A stretch of DNA of 64,000 bases from Agapanthus africanus (taxonomy: Eukaryota; Streptophyta; Magnoliopsida; Asparagales; Amaryllidaceae). How positions within the stretch are numbered: the first letter of the stretch is position 1; each line of letters begins with the position of its first letter. The stretch is from NCBI GenBank assembly GCA_030015575.1, contig JASDDO010000006.1, positions 204,853,632 to 204,917,631 of the forward strand, written 5' to 3'. The notes beneath the pieces are model-generated. The model was not told where the DNA came from. It made no database searches and saw only the letters and a program-made list of their open reading frames with translations. The position numbers were made by a program, and so were the translations under genes. Below, in pieces: positions 45,701 to 56,239 of the stretch.

Positions 45701-46871
45701 ATCAACCCAGATTTCACCCTAGATGGAATCAGTCAAAACTAGAAGTACCCAGGGTCAATACTAGAGGAAATGGGGGCATGCACAGAAAACGAGGCAATTC
45801 CACCCTGCTCTGGCCGCAAATTGCGGCCAGAATGGGAGAATTGGCGGCCTGGTAAGGGAGGTGGGAGCTAGGGTTTGGGGTGGTGGTTCTCTGGTGCCTG
45901 CACATCTCACTGTCAATTCAGTTTCATTTTTAGGGTCTCGGGGTAATAGCAGATTCTTAAAAATAGTGACAGATTTCCAGTTTTTCCGATATCGGTTCCG
46001 CAATCCCGTATTTTGGTTTCACTTCCAGGTTTGGGTTCAATTTAGCATTACACCAGGGTTTCTAAGGTCACCACGATCCTCAATTTCATCTTAAGTTTCA
46101 GTTTTACCCTAAACCCTAACTTGAATTCTCCTATATCCACAAACATCACAATATCGATATGAAACTAGTATAGATGCACAAGGAATTGAAATACTACTCT
46201 ATAGGTGCAGGAATTACCTCCTTTGGCAACTCAAGAAAATTCTTGAGTTGCTCAAAGTCCACCAAATCCAATCTTGCTAGGTTCAAAGTGTAGCTAGTGA
46301 GCTCGGGAACATTTTTTGTGAAGGGGGAATGAGGTTTTGGCTTGGTTTTCATTGTGGATCTAGGATTTTATGAAGAGAGAGAGAGAGGGAAAGAGAGAGC
46401 AGCAGCAAGAGGAAAGAGAGGAGAGAGAATGAGAAAGGGAAAATGATGAAGGATGGCTCAAAAAGGTGGGGTTGACTTGGTCTCTCTCTCTCACTCATTA
46501 CCTACCCTTTTTACTTTTCTTTTCTTTTCTAACACTTCTCACTTGAATAGTGAACCCAAAAGAAAACCATGGCAAAAGAAATGTAACACATGTGTAATAA
46601 GTGTGGAAAATGATATGTGCACATTTTTTCTCAAAAGTGCTAAAAATCCAATTAGCGATTTTTAATCGCGATTAACACTAAATTAGCTTATAACTAATCT
46701 TAAAAACTTTAAAATGGCATAATTCCTTAAAATACCTTATTTTAGAATTTTCCATAATTTTTCCCCATTTATTTGTATTTAATTATCCCAGAATATTAAA
46801 ATATTCATTAAAATAATATTAAATTATAAAATTTCCCAAAACTCATATTTTATTATTTTGAAGACGTTACA
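42703..46871 (-). repeat. Solo LTR of a Ch2-type chromovirus element, 4169 bp
   Basis: It begins TGTCACGACCCGAAAG and ends GACGTTACA on the plus strand, so on the minus strand it runs TGTAACGTC...GGGTCGTGACA. Perfect 5-bp target duplications TTTTC flank it. No internal region, primer site or polypurine tract is present, so it is a solo LTR left by LTR-LTR recombination. Its right part (from about 45040) matches the Ch2 LTR fragment at 13241-15120, and its ends resemble Ch1. Several frames up to 152 codons (43693-44151) are open, but they lack recognisable domains and overlap others on both strands. At 45810-45830 there is a perfect 21-bp palindrome. Confidence 0.92.
45810..45830. repeat. 21-bp perfect GC-rich palindrome in solo LTR
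   Basis: Arms CTGGCCGCAA and TTGCGGCCAG flank a single A. The equivalent site in the Ch2 LTR (14041-14063) keeps 7-bp arms with a different spacer. Confidence 0.85.
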
Positions 46872-47481
46872 TTTTCCTCTTGTGTGTGTTTTGTATATTC
46901 AGGACTGTATTCTGATTTAGAATGAATATGCCATTATGTAACGAGCCTGATGCAATCAACTTTTGATCTAGGAATATGTTCATAACATTATCCTGTACTA
47001 CAAAATTATATCCCTCTTTACTCAGTAAAGAAACTGATATAATGTTGCACATCATGTTCGGTATATAATAGCACTCATTTAGAATCAGTGTATTACGACT
47101 CGGCAATACTAGGTGATATTCGCCAACTGCTTTGGCTACAATACTTGCACTGTTCCCTACTTGAACGGAATGATCATCTTTTCCCAGTTCTCTACCTTTT
47201 CGTAGCCCATGTAATAATTTACATATGTGGGATCCTGATCCGGTATCTAATACCCAGGACGTAGGGTGAACTGAGAAACAGTTCTCAATAACTAACACAC
47301 CTGAAGAAGATGCATCAACATGCATGTTTTTTTGGGCGGCGTGAGAATCCAGATATTTTTCTGTTTCCTGTTCTGTCTTATAACTCTTATAAGAAAGAAC
47401 GGGTCCAACGTTCCCTTGATCAGTACAATAATCGGGTTCAGTCAATACATCCATATTATTATCTTGATTATGGCCTGACAT
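46872..47481 (-). pseudogene. C2 N-terminal extension and protease (no gag)
   Basis: The frame starts at ATG 47479-47481 and reads into the solo LTR. It begins MSGHNQDNNMDVLTEPDYC, a short segment unlike the C1 gag, then DASSSGVLVIENCF and the protease SWVLDTGSGSHIC with intact DTGS. It continues to IQNTHKRK, where the solo LTR interrupts the pre-integrase region. Compared with C1, the capsid and zinc-knuckle part (about 280 residues) is absent. The protease itself looks functional apart from the interruption. The same start is present in C3 at 1256. Confidence 0.85.
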
Positions 47482-47917
47482 GGTCGCTACCTGGAGAGAG
47501 AGAAGAAAAACACTTTAGCGTATGCTCTTGCAAGATTAGATTGGTTATTATCTTATCTAATCAGGATGTCTCCCACTGGTTTTATCAAATCTACCTTAAA
47601 ACCCTAAAAGGTAAGATTAGCCGGGATTAATTACACCCTACAATTTCGTCAATCTTTCAGCCAGATCAGTGTCGGTACTTTGAGGGAGGTTCCCCGTGCT
47701 TTCGCACGGACCTAATTAAAGTAAACCTCGTTTTCCCAGAGGCGTAACCCCGTTAACACTTTTCTAGACACCTACTTGAATGACTAATTGTCCTGTGTAA
47801 GACTCTCCCAGGAGTAACTCTTACTCGCAGTGGGTATCGGGATCCAACTATCTCATAGAAGGTATGCAATCTCATTACAAATTTCAACACTTGAAATTCC
47901 CAATAATACTTTTGCCC

Positions 47918-48129
47918 CTAGCAACTCATGACCTTAACATGGTCAACAAATCATAAGCGCTAGCCAAGTTCAACCCGTCATTTCCCGATTGAATTAAACC
48001 TACTCGTACGACCCTTAACATGGTCAACAAAGTCGTATGACTACCCTAATCCAATCACATCATATGTTTTAACAGATAAGTATTAATTAGCTACCGCATA
48101 CTACGTCTTAACATGGTCAACAAACGCAG
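47918..48129 (-). repeat. Three stem-loop array, C2 leader
   Basis: The loop text CTTAACATGGTCAACAAA is present three times. Copy one has arms CTAGCAACTCATGA (47918-47931) and TCATAAGCGCTAG (47951-47963). Copy two has TCGTACGAC (48004-48012) and GTCGTATGA (48032-48040), paired with one G-T. Copy three has CTACGT and ACGCAG with one mismatch. Confidence 0.75.
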
Positions 48130-48270
48130 CACGAATACTAAGAGTACTTATCTGAAATGACGGAGGGCTACGCAGGTTTTTCAGAAAACCCTGAGCGTAA
48201 TGAACTTGATATCGTCGTAGAATCGAGTGAAGTTTTGAAAAGGAGTGTTTTTGAGGCTTTTCTTAGTTTC

Positions 48271-48510
48271 GCTAAAGGGGTCACTCCCGGTGAAGGGATC
48301 GTCGGCCCTTTCCTCATCGAATAAGGTGCAGGATATATCATATATACCGCTGTGCAAAGAAAAACTTTAAAAGCAATCAAAAGACAAACCGAGTTTTGTA
48401 GCATCTGCCAGTTTCGCTAAAGAGGTCACTCTCAGTGAAGGGATCGTCGGCTCTTTCCCCATCGAATAAGGTGCAGGATATATCATTTATATCACTGTGC
48501 AAAGCAAAAC
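48271..48510 (-). repeat. Twin hairpin repeat, C2 leader
   Basis: Copies at 48271-48365 and 48416-48510. The first has TCACTCCCGGTGA and AAGGG/CCCTT. The second has TCACTCTCAGTGA, where the stem is kept and only the loop changed, and a CTCTT arm that weakens the second stem by one pair. Confidence 0.75.
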
Positions 48511-49857
48511 TGTAGCTAACCTTTTTATAAAGTTTTGATTCTACAACATCTTTAGGTTTCTTTTTCTTTTATTAATCTCATTAATAAAAATCCCATCAGC
48601 TTATGCTTCCTAAGCATCACAGAAGAAACGAAAGCAGTAATATTTATATATCAGCATATATATAGTATAAGCATTCGTCTCAGGCAGTAACATGATCTCA
48701 TCACAGAACATTGCAGCAGAAGAACATATATGAAATATTGGATATACTAGGACGTCCGTGTTTTTAATACGAGCCTGTATAAAACACGGATTCCACGGTC
48801 GCGACGAATAGCCAAACCCACATCCCAAGACCCTACGAGAGCGGCAAGTAACACTGCCAATTCTAGGGTTAGGAGACCCGATCTCGACTCCTCGAGATGG
48901 TCTCCCACTGGACCCTAGAACCAGGTTACTTGTGCTCCCCTCCTTGGGTCTACCTAATGCGGAAAAGTAAATAATATACAACGGTGACATCATCCGCAAC
49001 CTGGAAGTGTCCCAAATAAAAGAATATTACATTACATATGAATTTTACATGAATGAAAATAAAAACCCTCATCTCACATAAAACCCCCGGCTATTCTGAA
49101 CGCGACGATCCAATATAACATATCACAGCAACACATAATATCTCATATCATCAACGTAAGTAAATATGCGCATCCCAATTGTCGTTGATATATAGCAACG
49201 AAACCGGCGATATCATATATTACACTTACGGTCACAGAAAAGAAAGTGTAAAACTACAACATTTGGAATCCACAATCACTTTAGATATCGTAAATCCGAA
49301 ATATCACATACTTCGCATTTCATGCCTAACTCTATGAATTCCACATATTGTATCACATTCCAGATAAATAGACATTATTAAACTTTTCGAACAGATAATC
49401 AAATACCCAAAATTTCCTAAAGTGCTCAACTCTTGAGCGGAGTTCAAATAATCCCAGAATATGTCACAGTACCGGTGATCCAGCCGTAGAAGGGTCAAGC
49501 CAACACCTCACATGTGGCACGCCGTACTCCCCCAAACCCGAAGGTTCAAAAGGCAGTTCAAGACGGTCACATAATCGAGTTAAGGTTTGTTGTCTTCTAG
49601 ATGGTCCACCACTTAACATGTACAATTTTTCCGAAAGATTTAAACCCGAAAAAAAATTCAACACTTGAAAGTTTGCCGTACCGGGAAACAGTGAGTTAAT
49701 GATATCCGTTCAAATAGTTTAACAGTTTCTAAATATCCGGAAAGAAATACGAATTTAAAATTTTCGATCGAGTCTACTATTACAAAACAAACCCCAGAAT
49801 ATTCAACACTTGAAACAGATTAAAAATACCCAGAAGCATCAACAACCACCTACGGTT

Positions 49858-49979
49858 ATTACCATGAAAAACACGTGTCACAACTCCATAATTCCGCCGC
49901 GGAACCGCCGCGAAAACCATGTTTTCGCCGCGGTTCCGCCGCGGTTTAGTGGAGTTATGGGCCCGTGTTTCATGGTAAT
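49858..49979 (-). repeat. GC-rich long hairpin, C2 leader
   Basis: The longest of the four. ATTACCATGAAA pairs with TTTCATGGTAAT at the base, then ACACG with CGTGT, ACTCCATAA with TGGAGTTATGG (offset), and GCCGCGGAACCG with CGGTTCCGCCGC. The tip is GAAAAC/GTTTTC around CAT near 49918. It ends about 150 nt from the primer site. Confidence 0.8.
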
Positions 49980-50128
49980 TCTTAGAATTCCCTGCTGATT
50001 TTTTTACATATTTTTAATTCAGAAAAATCCCAGTTTTTGAAAAATTTCCAGAAAGGGGTTAAATTTTGTCGGTACGGGTTCGATCGGAGTTTTAACTTCG
50101 TAAACATATCGCCTAATGCTCTAGCTAG

Positions 50129-50140
50129 GCTCTGATACCA
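50129..50140 (-). other. Primer binding site of C2 (initiator tRNA-Met)
   Basis: The minus strand reads TGGTATCAGAGC, one base inside the 5' LTR. Confidence 0.93.
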
Positions 50141-50141
50141 T

Positions 50142-52326
50142 TGAAAGGTTCCTAGGCACTCTTGTGAAGGTTCATAAGGCATCAAACATGCCCGGATAAA
50201 AATTTAGACGTGCCGAACAACCCAAAGCCGGGATCTTTGCTAGATTATTAGGGTTTAACATGCAAGATGATAACTTTAATCTAAGTGTGAGGGATTACAA
50301 CCTTTGTAGTCCGCTCCTTCGCTTCACAAGCTCCGAGTAGAAGTCCCTTTGCCGCGATCCACGATCTCCCGGACTCATGAGAGGCTCCACGACTCGAACG
50401 ATCCATGCTAGCTTGAAGTGTTCCAATTCTCCGATGATCTACGTCGAAGTTGCAAAGACTCAAGCTTTCTCACTCTAAAGAGATGAACACACTAATCTCA
50501 TGGGCTAGATGAGATGAGGATGAGAGAGTAGTATTTTTGCTTTCTTTTTAAATCATTTTCTCATATTTATTCATCACATAAAGAAAATCAAGTGAGCTTT
50601 TTTCAAGAGAGAAGAAGATGATAATGGAAAAGATAATGAATAATTCTTTTGTGATGAATAGAAAGAAATGTATATGATTGATATATAAACCATGGTCAAG
50701 GATGAGTGGCTAAGATTGTGTAGAGAATAAACTAGAGTTAGGGTTTGGTTGGGTTAGAAATGTGTCATCCAAAAATATCTTAACAATGACAAAAGAAAAT
50801 GCTTCTAGAAGGTGCATGAAGCATCTAACCCTAATCAAACCCTAACCTCAATTAATCATCCTTAAACATGTTTAACAATAAATCATATCATGTCACAATA
50901 ATATATATCACATATATATTATATATTTGCAACAAAAGAAAATAATACATTTAACATATATCGCATATATATCAATGTATCATCCAGTGAAAAAATGAAA
51001 TAATAAAGCGAGCCGTATTAGATAATGTAATACAATATATCATATATATTATTATACATTAAATCATCGAATCAACACTTGATTCGATGATCCGGCCATA
51101 TCGAATATTACCGACTAATATATCATGTACCGATTCATCGAATCAACACTTGATCCGATGTCCCGGTTCATATCTAAATATCGCGAGAATATAATACGGT
51201 ATCTCATATCGCATTATTCTCGGTCCTGCACATATCACATATGTGCCTCTACTCCGTTTCGCCTGAGCCAAGAAACCTCTGTGTAGGACTCTAAAGAATC
51301 GTCAATACGCCGGTAGCAGGTGATGATCATATCAAACACCCACAAGATGCAAGCGGTCAGATAAACGTAACAGCCACCCAGGTATTGAGCGATCAGAAGA
51401 TCAACAAGCTAGCCTGTGCGTTCTCCTGTGAATCCAATCAGTAACACTCCCGTACAGTCCGGTCTGTTCGTCTGATATGTCGCATATCAAGTCTAGTGGT
51501 GGTAAACGTCAAACCCCAGTAACCGATAAGTCGTGTCGATGTGTGGCTCATAACGGGTCGAGAAACTACTAGTAACACTTACCAGTAAATCTCTATATCA
51601 GCCCTGGTCAGGGACTTCCAGTTATAGCCAATCGAACACAGCACAACATCAACTCCCTACACCGGGAGAGACGAATCCCCTCCTATCGCTCATTGCCTCC
51701 ATATGATTCGGGACTGTACCCAAAAGCCACTGTTTTGCACGCCCTCTTGGACGTGGTAAGGTGGAAATCAAAGCACAGTGGGAATCACACAAGACTCTAT
51801 GACGATCTCGGGTCTACAGACTACCCTGTACCAGTGTCACCGGAGAACTGCCATCTGACGTGTGGTATATCACCATCTGGCAGTTCTCGGTGAGTCCGTC
51901 CAGTGTACCCAGTCTCCACTGAGCACCCGTACACCATCTCTGATGTCAAACACCGATGGATATGGGATCATCCATCACCCATCATATGGGTCAAGATGCG
52001 TATACGCTAGTCTACTCTGGTGTATCGATGCCCTGTCTCGATATACCCTCGACTAGGAACAGTTATAGGATGTACTCATCGATTACCGCGGCCCCACTAG
52101 TATGATCTCATCATAGTCCCAGTAGTCGAGTACAGATCCTAAGGGCTTTATCAACATGTGAGAGTAAAATAGTAAACCAATACAAGTCAACATGTTAAGA
52201 TAAAGTGAAACCAAATAGCATACTATCATGACGTACAAGAAAGTCATCTCTATATATATCCAAGCATCCATTATAATATACATCATATGTACAACAATAG
52301 CCTCTAGGGCATATACATAACTAACA
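50142..52326 (-). repeat. C2 5' LTR (right)
   Basis: It matches the left LTR over its full 2185 bp with about one percent differences by eye. It is followed by GATCT, the target duplication, and then Athila sequence. Confidence 0.94.
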
Positions 52327-53442
52327 GATCTTAGACTTAGTAAGTTGAAAACCCTAAAAATAACCTTCTTTAAAGATTAACGGTAGAAAGTATATGTCTT
52401 TGTAGTTTATTTAGAAATAGGCAAATTTTGAGTTCACTTTTTGGGCTAAGTTGAAATAAAGGAAAAATATTGATATTCTTATTAGAGTATAAGTTTGAAA
52501 AATAATTCCTAGCTTAGGTCTATATTCTGAAAATGTATACCCTACAAATTGCACAATCACGAATCTTGAAACTTGGAATAGTAGAAGAGACCGTGAAATG
52601 CTCTTGTCTAAAGTCCTTAGTACGAAGAAAATAAAAAAATGTGTGTGAATGAAGAAAAAAAATGAACACTGGTCTTTGTGATTACTTAAGGCTGCAAAAA
52701 TAGAAAAAATATTTAGCTAGGGTGCTTCATCACCTAGTGCCTTAGACCAACTGGTTTGGGAGTCACTGCTAAAAGCCTTGGGTGTTGCAAGACTAGAAAT
52801 TTCGCTTTAAAGTGCAAACATATCTTGTAATCGGTTGTTGGTACCTCAAGAAGTATTAACATTCGCATGAAGGATTTGAATTCACCAGTTAATTAGCGCT
52901 TTGAACAACGGACAAGAGTATGATTGCTTGATTTGAATTTCCAAGTGTAGGGGTGATTTATACACACACGTGGGGATATATGATTAGAGTTGAGATAAGA
53001 GAAAGGAATGAAGAATAGAACTTATATCTTTAGTAGAGTTGATAGAAAAATTCCCAAGTGGAGATGGAACCTTAGAAGGAAAACTTAAAAAATGCTGAAA
53101 GTTGAGTGAGTCTATCGAACATATATAATCTTAAGTTAAATGATGATGAAGTGTGAAGAATATGGGTGGATAATTTATGAGTCAATGATAATAGAACTCC
53201 TTGTTATAAAACCTAATTGGAGAATTAAAGTCAGTGGGCTTAAGTGATAGGATTTTATGGGTAGTATCCGCTGAAAACCTTCAGGAGACAACACTCCTCC
53301 TACTAGGGACACCTAGAGGTTTAACGGCTTGTTGCACGAGCTCAGTGCAATCGCGCTTCCCTGCGAAAGTGCGGTTAGGTTTTATCGAGAATAAAATAAT
53401 AAGTTTGCTCGAGGACGAGCAAAAGATAAGTTTGGGGGTATT
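52327..53442 (+). other. Athila 3' untranslated region, right piece, with polypurine tract
   Basis: About 1.1 kb without a gene; frames are short and AT-rich up to 53200. At its end a hairpin TTTGCTCG/CGAGCAAA (53404-53423) is followed by GATAAGTTTGGGGGTATT, the polypurine tract, directly before the 3' LTR. This hairpin-plus-tract ending is familiar from plant Athila/Tat elements. No env-like frame is visible. Confidence 0.8.
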
Positions 53443-54817
53443 TGTTCATACCATAATATTGCATTATTATATTCCCCATTCTTATTCGTTTTATAAATAA
53501 ACAAGTGCTTTTGATGCATGTCTGCTACATATTACAGGATACAGGTTCTTGGAGCGAAGACAGTGAAAAAGAAAAAAGATGATACAAAAGAGGGACTTTT
53601 GACCAACAAGTAGAAGGATCCTAGTCAAGCCTAGACGAAGAACAATTCATAATTGTACAAGACAATGCAAGATCCAAAATATCAAAGTGAACGGTTTAAT
53701 GATCATTACAAGTTTTTACTGAAGATCTGGAGAAGACTCAGAAGTCAAATGGAGAAAAGAACTAAAGAAATAGAAAGCCCAAAGTATCAAGAAGCAGCCC
53801 ACAAAAAATGATCATATGATCCTACCAATGGGCTGCGGAACCGCGGCCCAACCCCCAACAATGCCGCGGTTCCGCGGCCATTTATTGCACGTGTCGGCGC
53901 AAATTTTTGGTGGCGGTGCGTCGGTGACTTTGTTGGGATTTATCGGGGGTATTTTTGTAATCGCACATGTGCGAATCCTGTAACCCTAATTTCCTTGTTT
54001 CCCTATAAATTCTAAAGATTGTATTAGGGATGCCTCTTTTCAATAAATAAAATTCAGATTCTTTGGAAGATTAAGAGCATCAAATCTTGTAAGTATCTTT
54101 TATTTTCTGCAGTAGTATTCTAAATTAATTCTTGCCTTAGATAAATCCTTCCATTGCCCTAGTTTAATTTAGTGTAGTATTTCTTAAACTGCAGTAGGTA
54201 AGCATATTTTAAAATGTTGTTTTTAATAGATCTCCTAATGAGCGAGTAATTTCCTCGCTTGTTAGGGTTAGGAATAAGGGAGGGATTGAGAGATGAATAT
54301 CTCTCATCTCTTTTAAGCCCATTAATTTGTAATAACTAGAACTTCATGCACGCATGCATGATCCGCTCCCTACGGCACCTTACCCACGAGGTAACGGTGA
54401 AACCGTAGTATAAAGGACCAGACATGCATGACTTCCATGAAGGTTAGAGCAATTAGTAGGAAAGGACGGACAAGGATCTAGAGGAAGAAACTTCGTTTCT
54501 TCCCAATCATCCTAATCCCCTTTACTAATAATTGTTATAACTTCTAAAAGGATTTAATTGAGGGCATTGAAAGAGGTGTGAATATTAATCTTATCAAACT
54601 CACCTTAGACCTAATCCTAACAAGTTTCTTGATCATCGTACAACCTAGTTTTTAGATTCAATTAAAAGACCAAACAACCATTGGAATTAGCTCGTAAGAA
54701 CACTTAGGAAATTACACATCCCTGTGGACCGACCCGTATTCACCGACTAGCTGCAAAGAGACGCCGTTTCTGATTGCGGTAAAATATTTTTGGTGATCGT
54801 AAAATCTCTAAAAATCA
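53443..54817 (+). repeat. Athila 3' LTR
   Basis: This 1375-bp LTR matches 18399-19780. It is followed by the target duplication ATACC (54818-54822) and then Ch1 LTR sequence. The GC-rich hairpin at 53831-53879 is kept. Confidence 0.94.
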
Positions 54818-54822
54818 ATACC

Positions 54823-56224
54823 TACATGCTTACACATATGCCTTGACATTCTTACATGCTAGATACCAGATACCTATAGGGCATTGTACCATTAGCGATA
54901 GGTACATACGCACATAATGACATAGCTACATGTATACCTTGCTATACCTTTATGTTTACACATATATCTAGCTTTGGCTACATGTTTACCTTTACTTGAT
55001 GTTATTTAGAATTGGAGAAATTAGGAACTGCTTGATATTATATTAACTTGTTGCAGTTAAATAGCGGTTTTTCCTTTATATGCTCGCATTTCAGTTTTTA
55101 AGTTGCGTATATTATATTCATGGATTTTCGCATTGAGTTATGGGTTTTTCATGATGTTTTCTGGATTTGGGGACCGTGGTAGTTTCATGAAATTCTCCAT
55201 TATTTGAAAAACCCAGTTTCCCTTGATATGATATTTCATCACCTACCATGAGTTTTATCGGTTCTGAAATATATACCACACCAGAGGAAAGGAGGGGTCC
55301 GTGTGCGGGTGCATGGTGGGGGCCGGAGGTACCCCGGGGTAAGAATCTCAGTGAGGAGATGAGTTAGTGGGGGAACCATACCTACCGATGATAGTACCGA
55401 TATAGTACCTTACATGATTGTTGCATACAGATTGTCATATTATTATTGCTTCATGTATTAGTTGTACCTGTTAGTGTACCTTTCATGACTATCGCATACA
55501 TATGACCATTTATTGCTATTAATTGCATATGTTAGATTCTCGTTGTACGTGCATACTTGCGATTACCTGCATATGTTATTTACTATTCACGAGTTTGCAA
55601 CTCACCCCCGTTGTGCCATAGTTGTTTTGCAGGTTGTTTTCCCAGAATAGTCGAGGCAGGCTATTCATCTATCTATCAACTTTTGTTGCGGATACCGCAT
55701 CGGCTCACAGTGTGCAGTTTTGCTTTAGGTGGGTTTTATGGTTATTCGTGTTGTATTGTATGTTCGTTGTATCCTTGTACTCTCCATCTACTAATTTCAT
55801 GTTGACTTAGAGACTTGATGTGAGGACGATGTTGTATGTTATTTTGAGACTTGGATATCTTTTATGCAGTTTTTACTTCTATCATCTTTTATTTCTTCGC
55901 TACGGTGTCTTATATCTTTTGTGGTGGTTGTTTTCCGCCTCTGGTCATGTTTTTGCTCCCGTTTGGGGATGCTTTACTTATATTTATGTTTTACCCATTT
56001 TTGGGGCAAGTTTTTACAAAGGAGGTGTTGCCAAAATTTTAAAGGAAATAAAGTTGGACTTTTAAAGAATTTGGGTTGAGATTTCAAATGTTTTAAAACT
56101 TCTATTAATTCTTACCACTTTTGATGGTTTAGATTGCTAGGTTTTCGGCTTACTTAAATTGCGTTACGTCTGTAGACGTTGCGTAGTTTAAGGGCCATCA
56201 CGTGCCATTTTCGGGTCGTGACCA
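54823..56224 (+). repeat. Ch1 5' LTR, right piece
   Basis: It matches 61900-62470 and 63246-64000 of the 3' LTR and continues to the LTR end at CGGGTCGTGACCA. A 776-bp segment present in the 3' LTR is missing at about 55388, where a single AGTACC stands for the two that flank the segment there. Overlapping frames at 55557-56079 run in three phases and are repeated in the other LTR, so they reflect a T-rich stretch, not a gene. Confidence 0.85.
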
Positions 56225-56227
56225 AGT

Positions 56228-56239
56228 TGGTATCAAATA
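56228..56239 (+). other. Ch1 primer binding site (degenerate, initiator tRNA-Met type)
   Basis: TGGTATCAAATA follows the LTR end after a few bases. It matches TGGTATCAGAGC in the first eight positions and then diverges. Confidence 0.6.

Larger units (their letters stand above)
47482..50128 (-). other. C2 long 5' leader (non-coding)
   Basis: A 2.65-kb leader with the same blocks as C3, but lacking the GC-rich block around TTAACTAACGACAGAGCGGG that C1, C3 and C4 have. It holds three stem-loops, twin hairpin repeats, several CAC-spacer palindromes (47880-47898, 49424-49438 with CTC, 49657-49669, 49802-49814) and the long GC-rich hairpin. No gene is seen. Confidence 0.75.
37839..52326 (-). mobile_element. 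Ty1/copia element C2, gag-less, with nested solo LTR
   Basis: LTRs of 2185 bp each (37839-40023 and 50142-52326) are nearly identical. Target duplications GATCT lie at 37834-37838 and 52327-52331, so the ends are exact. The element order on the minus strand is 5' LTR, Met primer site, 2.65-kb leader, short N-terminal extension plus protease, solo LTR insertion, integrase, RT, RNase H, polypurine tract, 3' LTR. Without the solo LTR it would be about 10.3 kb. It has no capsid or zinc knuckle; the start codon lies only about 65 codons before the protease region. It is younger than the Athila it sits in. Confidence 0.93.
18399..54817 (+). mobile_element. Athila-like Ty3/gypsy element, interrupted by C1 and C2
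   Basis: The element has 1.38-kb LTRs beginning TGTTCATACC and ending AATCA, an Asp-tRNA type primer site, a single gag-pol frame, a 3' untranslated region with polypurine tracts, and perfect 5-bp target duplications. The protease (DLGAS), the RT motif FMDDF and the primer site suit the Athila branch of plant gypsy elements. Without C1, C2 and the duplicated 337 bp it would be about 11.2 kb. There is no env-like frame between integrase and 3' LTR. LTR differences appear to be a few percent, more than for C1 or C2, as expected for the host of those insertions. Confidence 0.88.

Noticed and set aside
53234-53500. Possible env-like or accessory frame before the Athila 3' LTR
   Set aside because: It crosses the polypurine tract into the LTR, is only 88 codons, and shows neither a signal peptide nor a transmembrane segment.
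55557-56079. Overlapping hydrophobic frames that look like small membrane proteins, repeated at 63315-63917
   Set aside because: They are T-rich LTR sequence open in three phases at once, and both copies are simply the two LTRs of Ch1.
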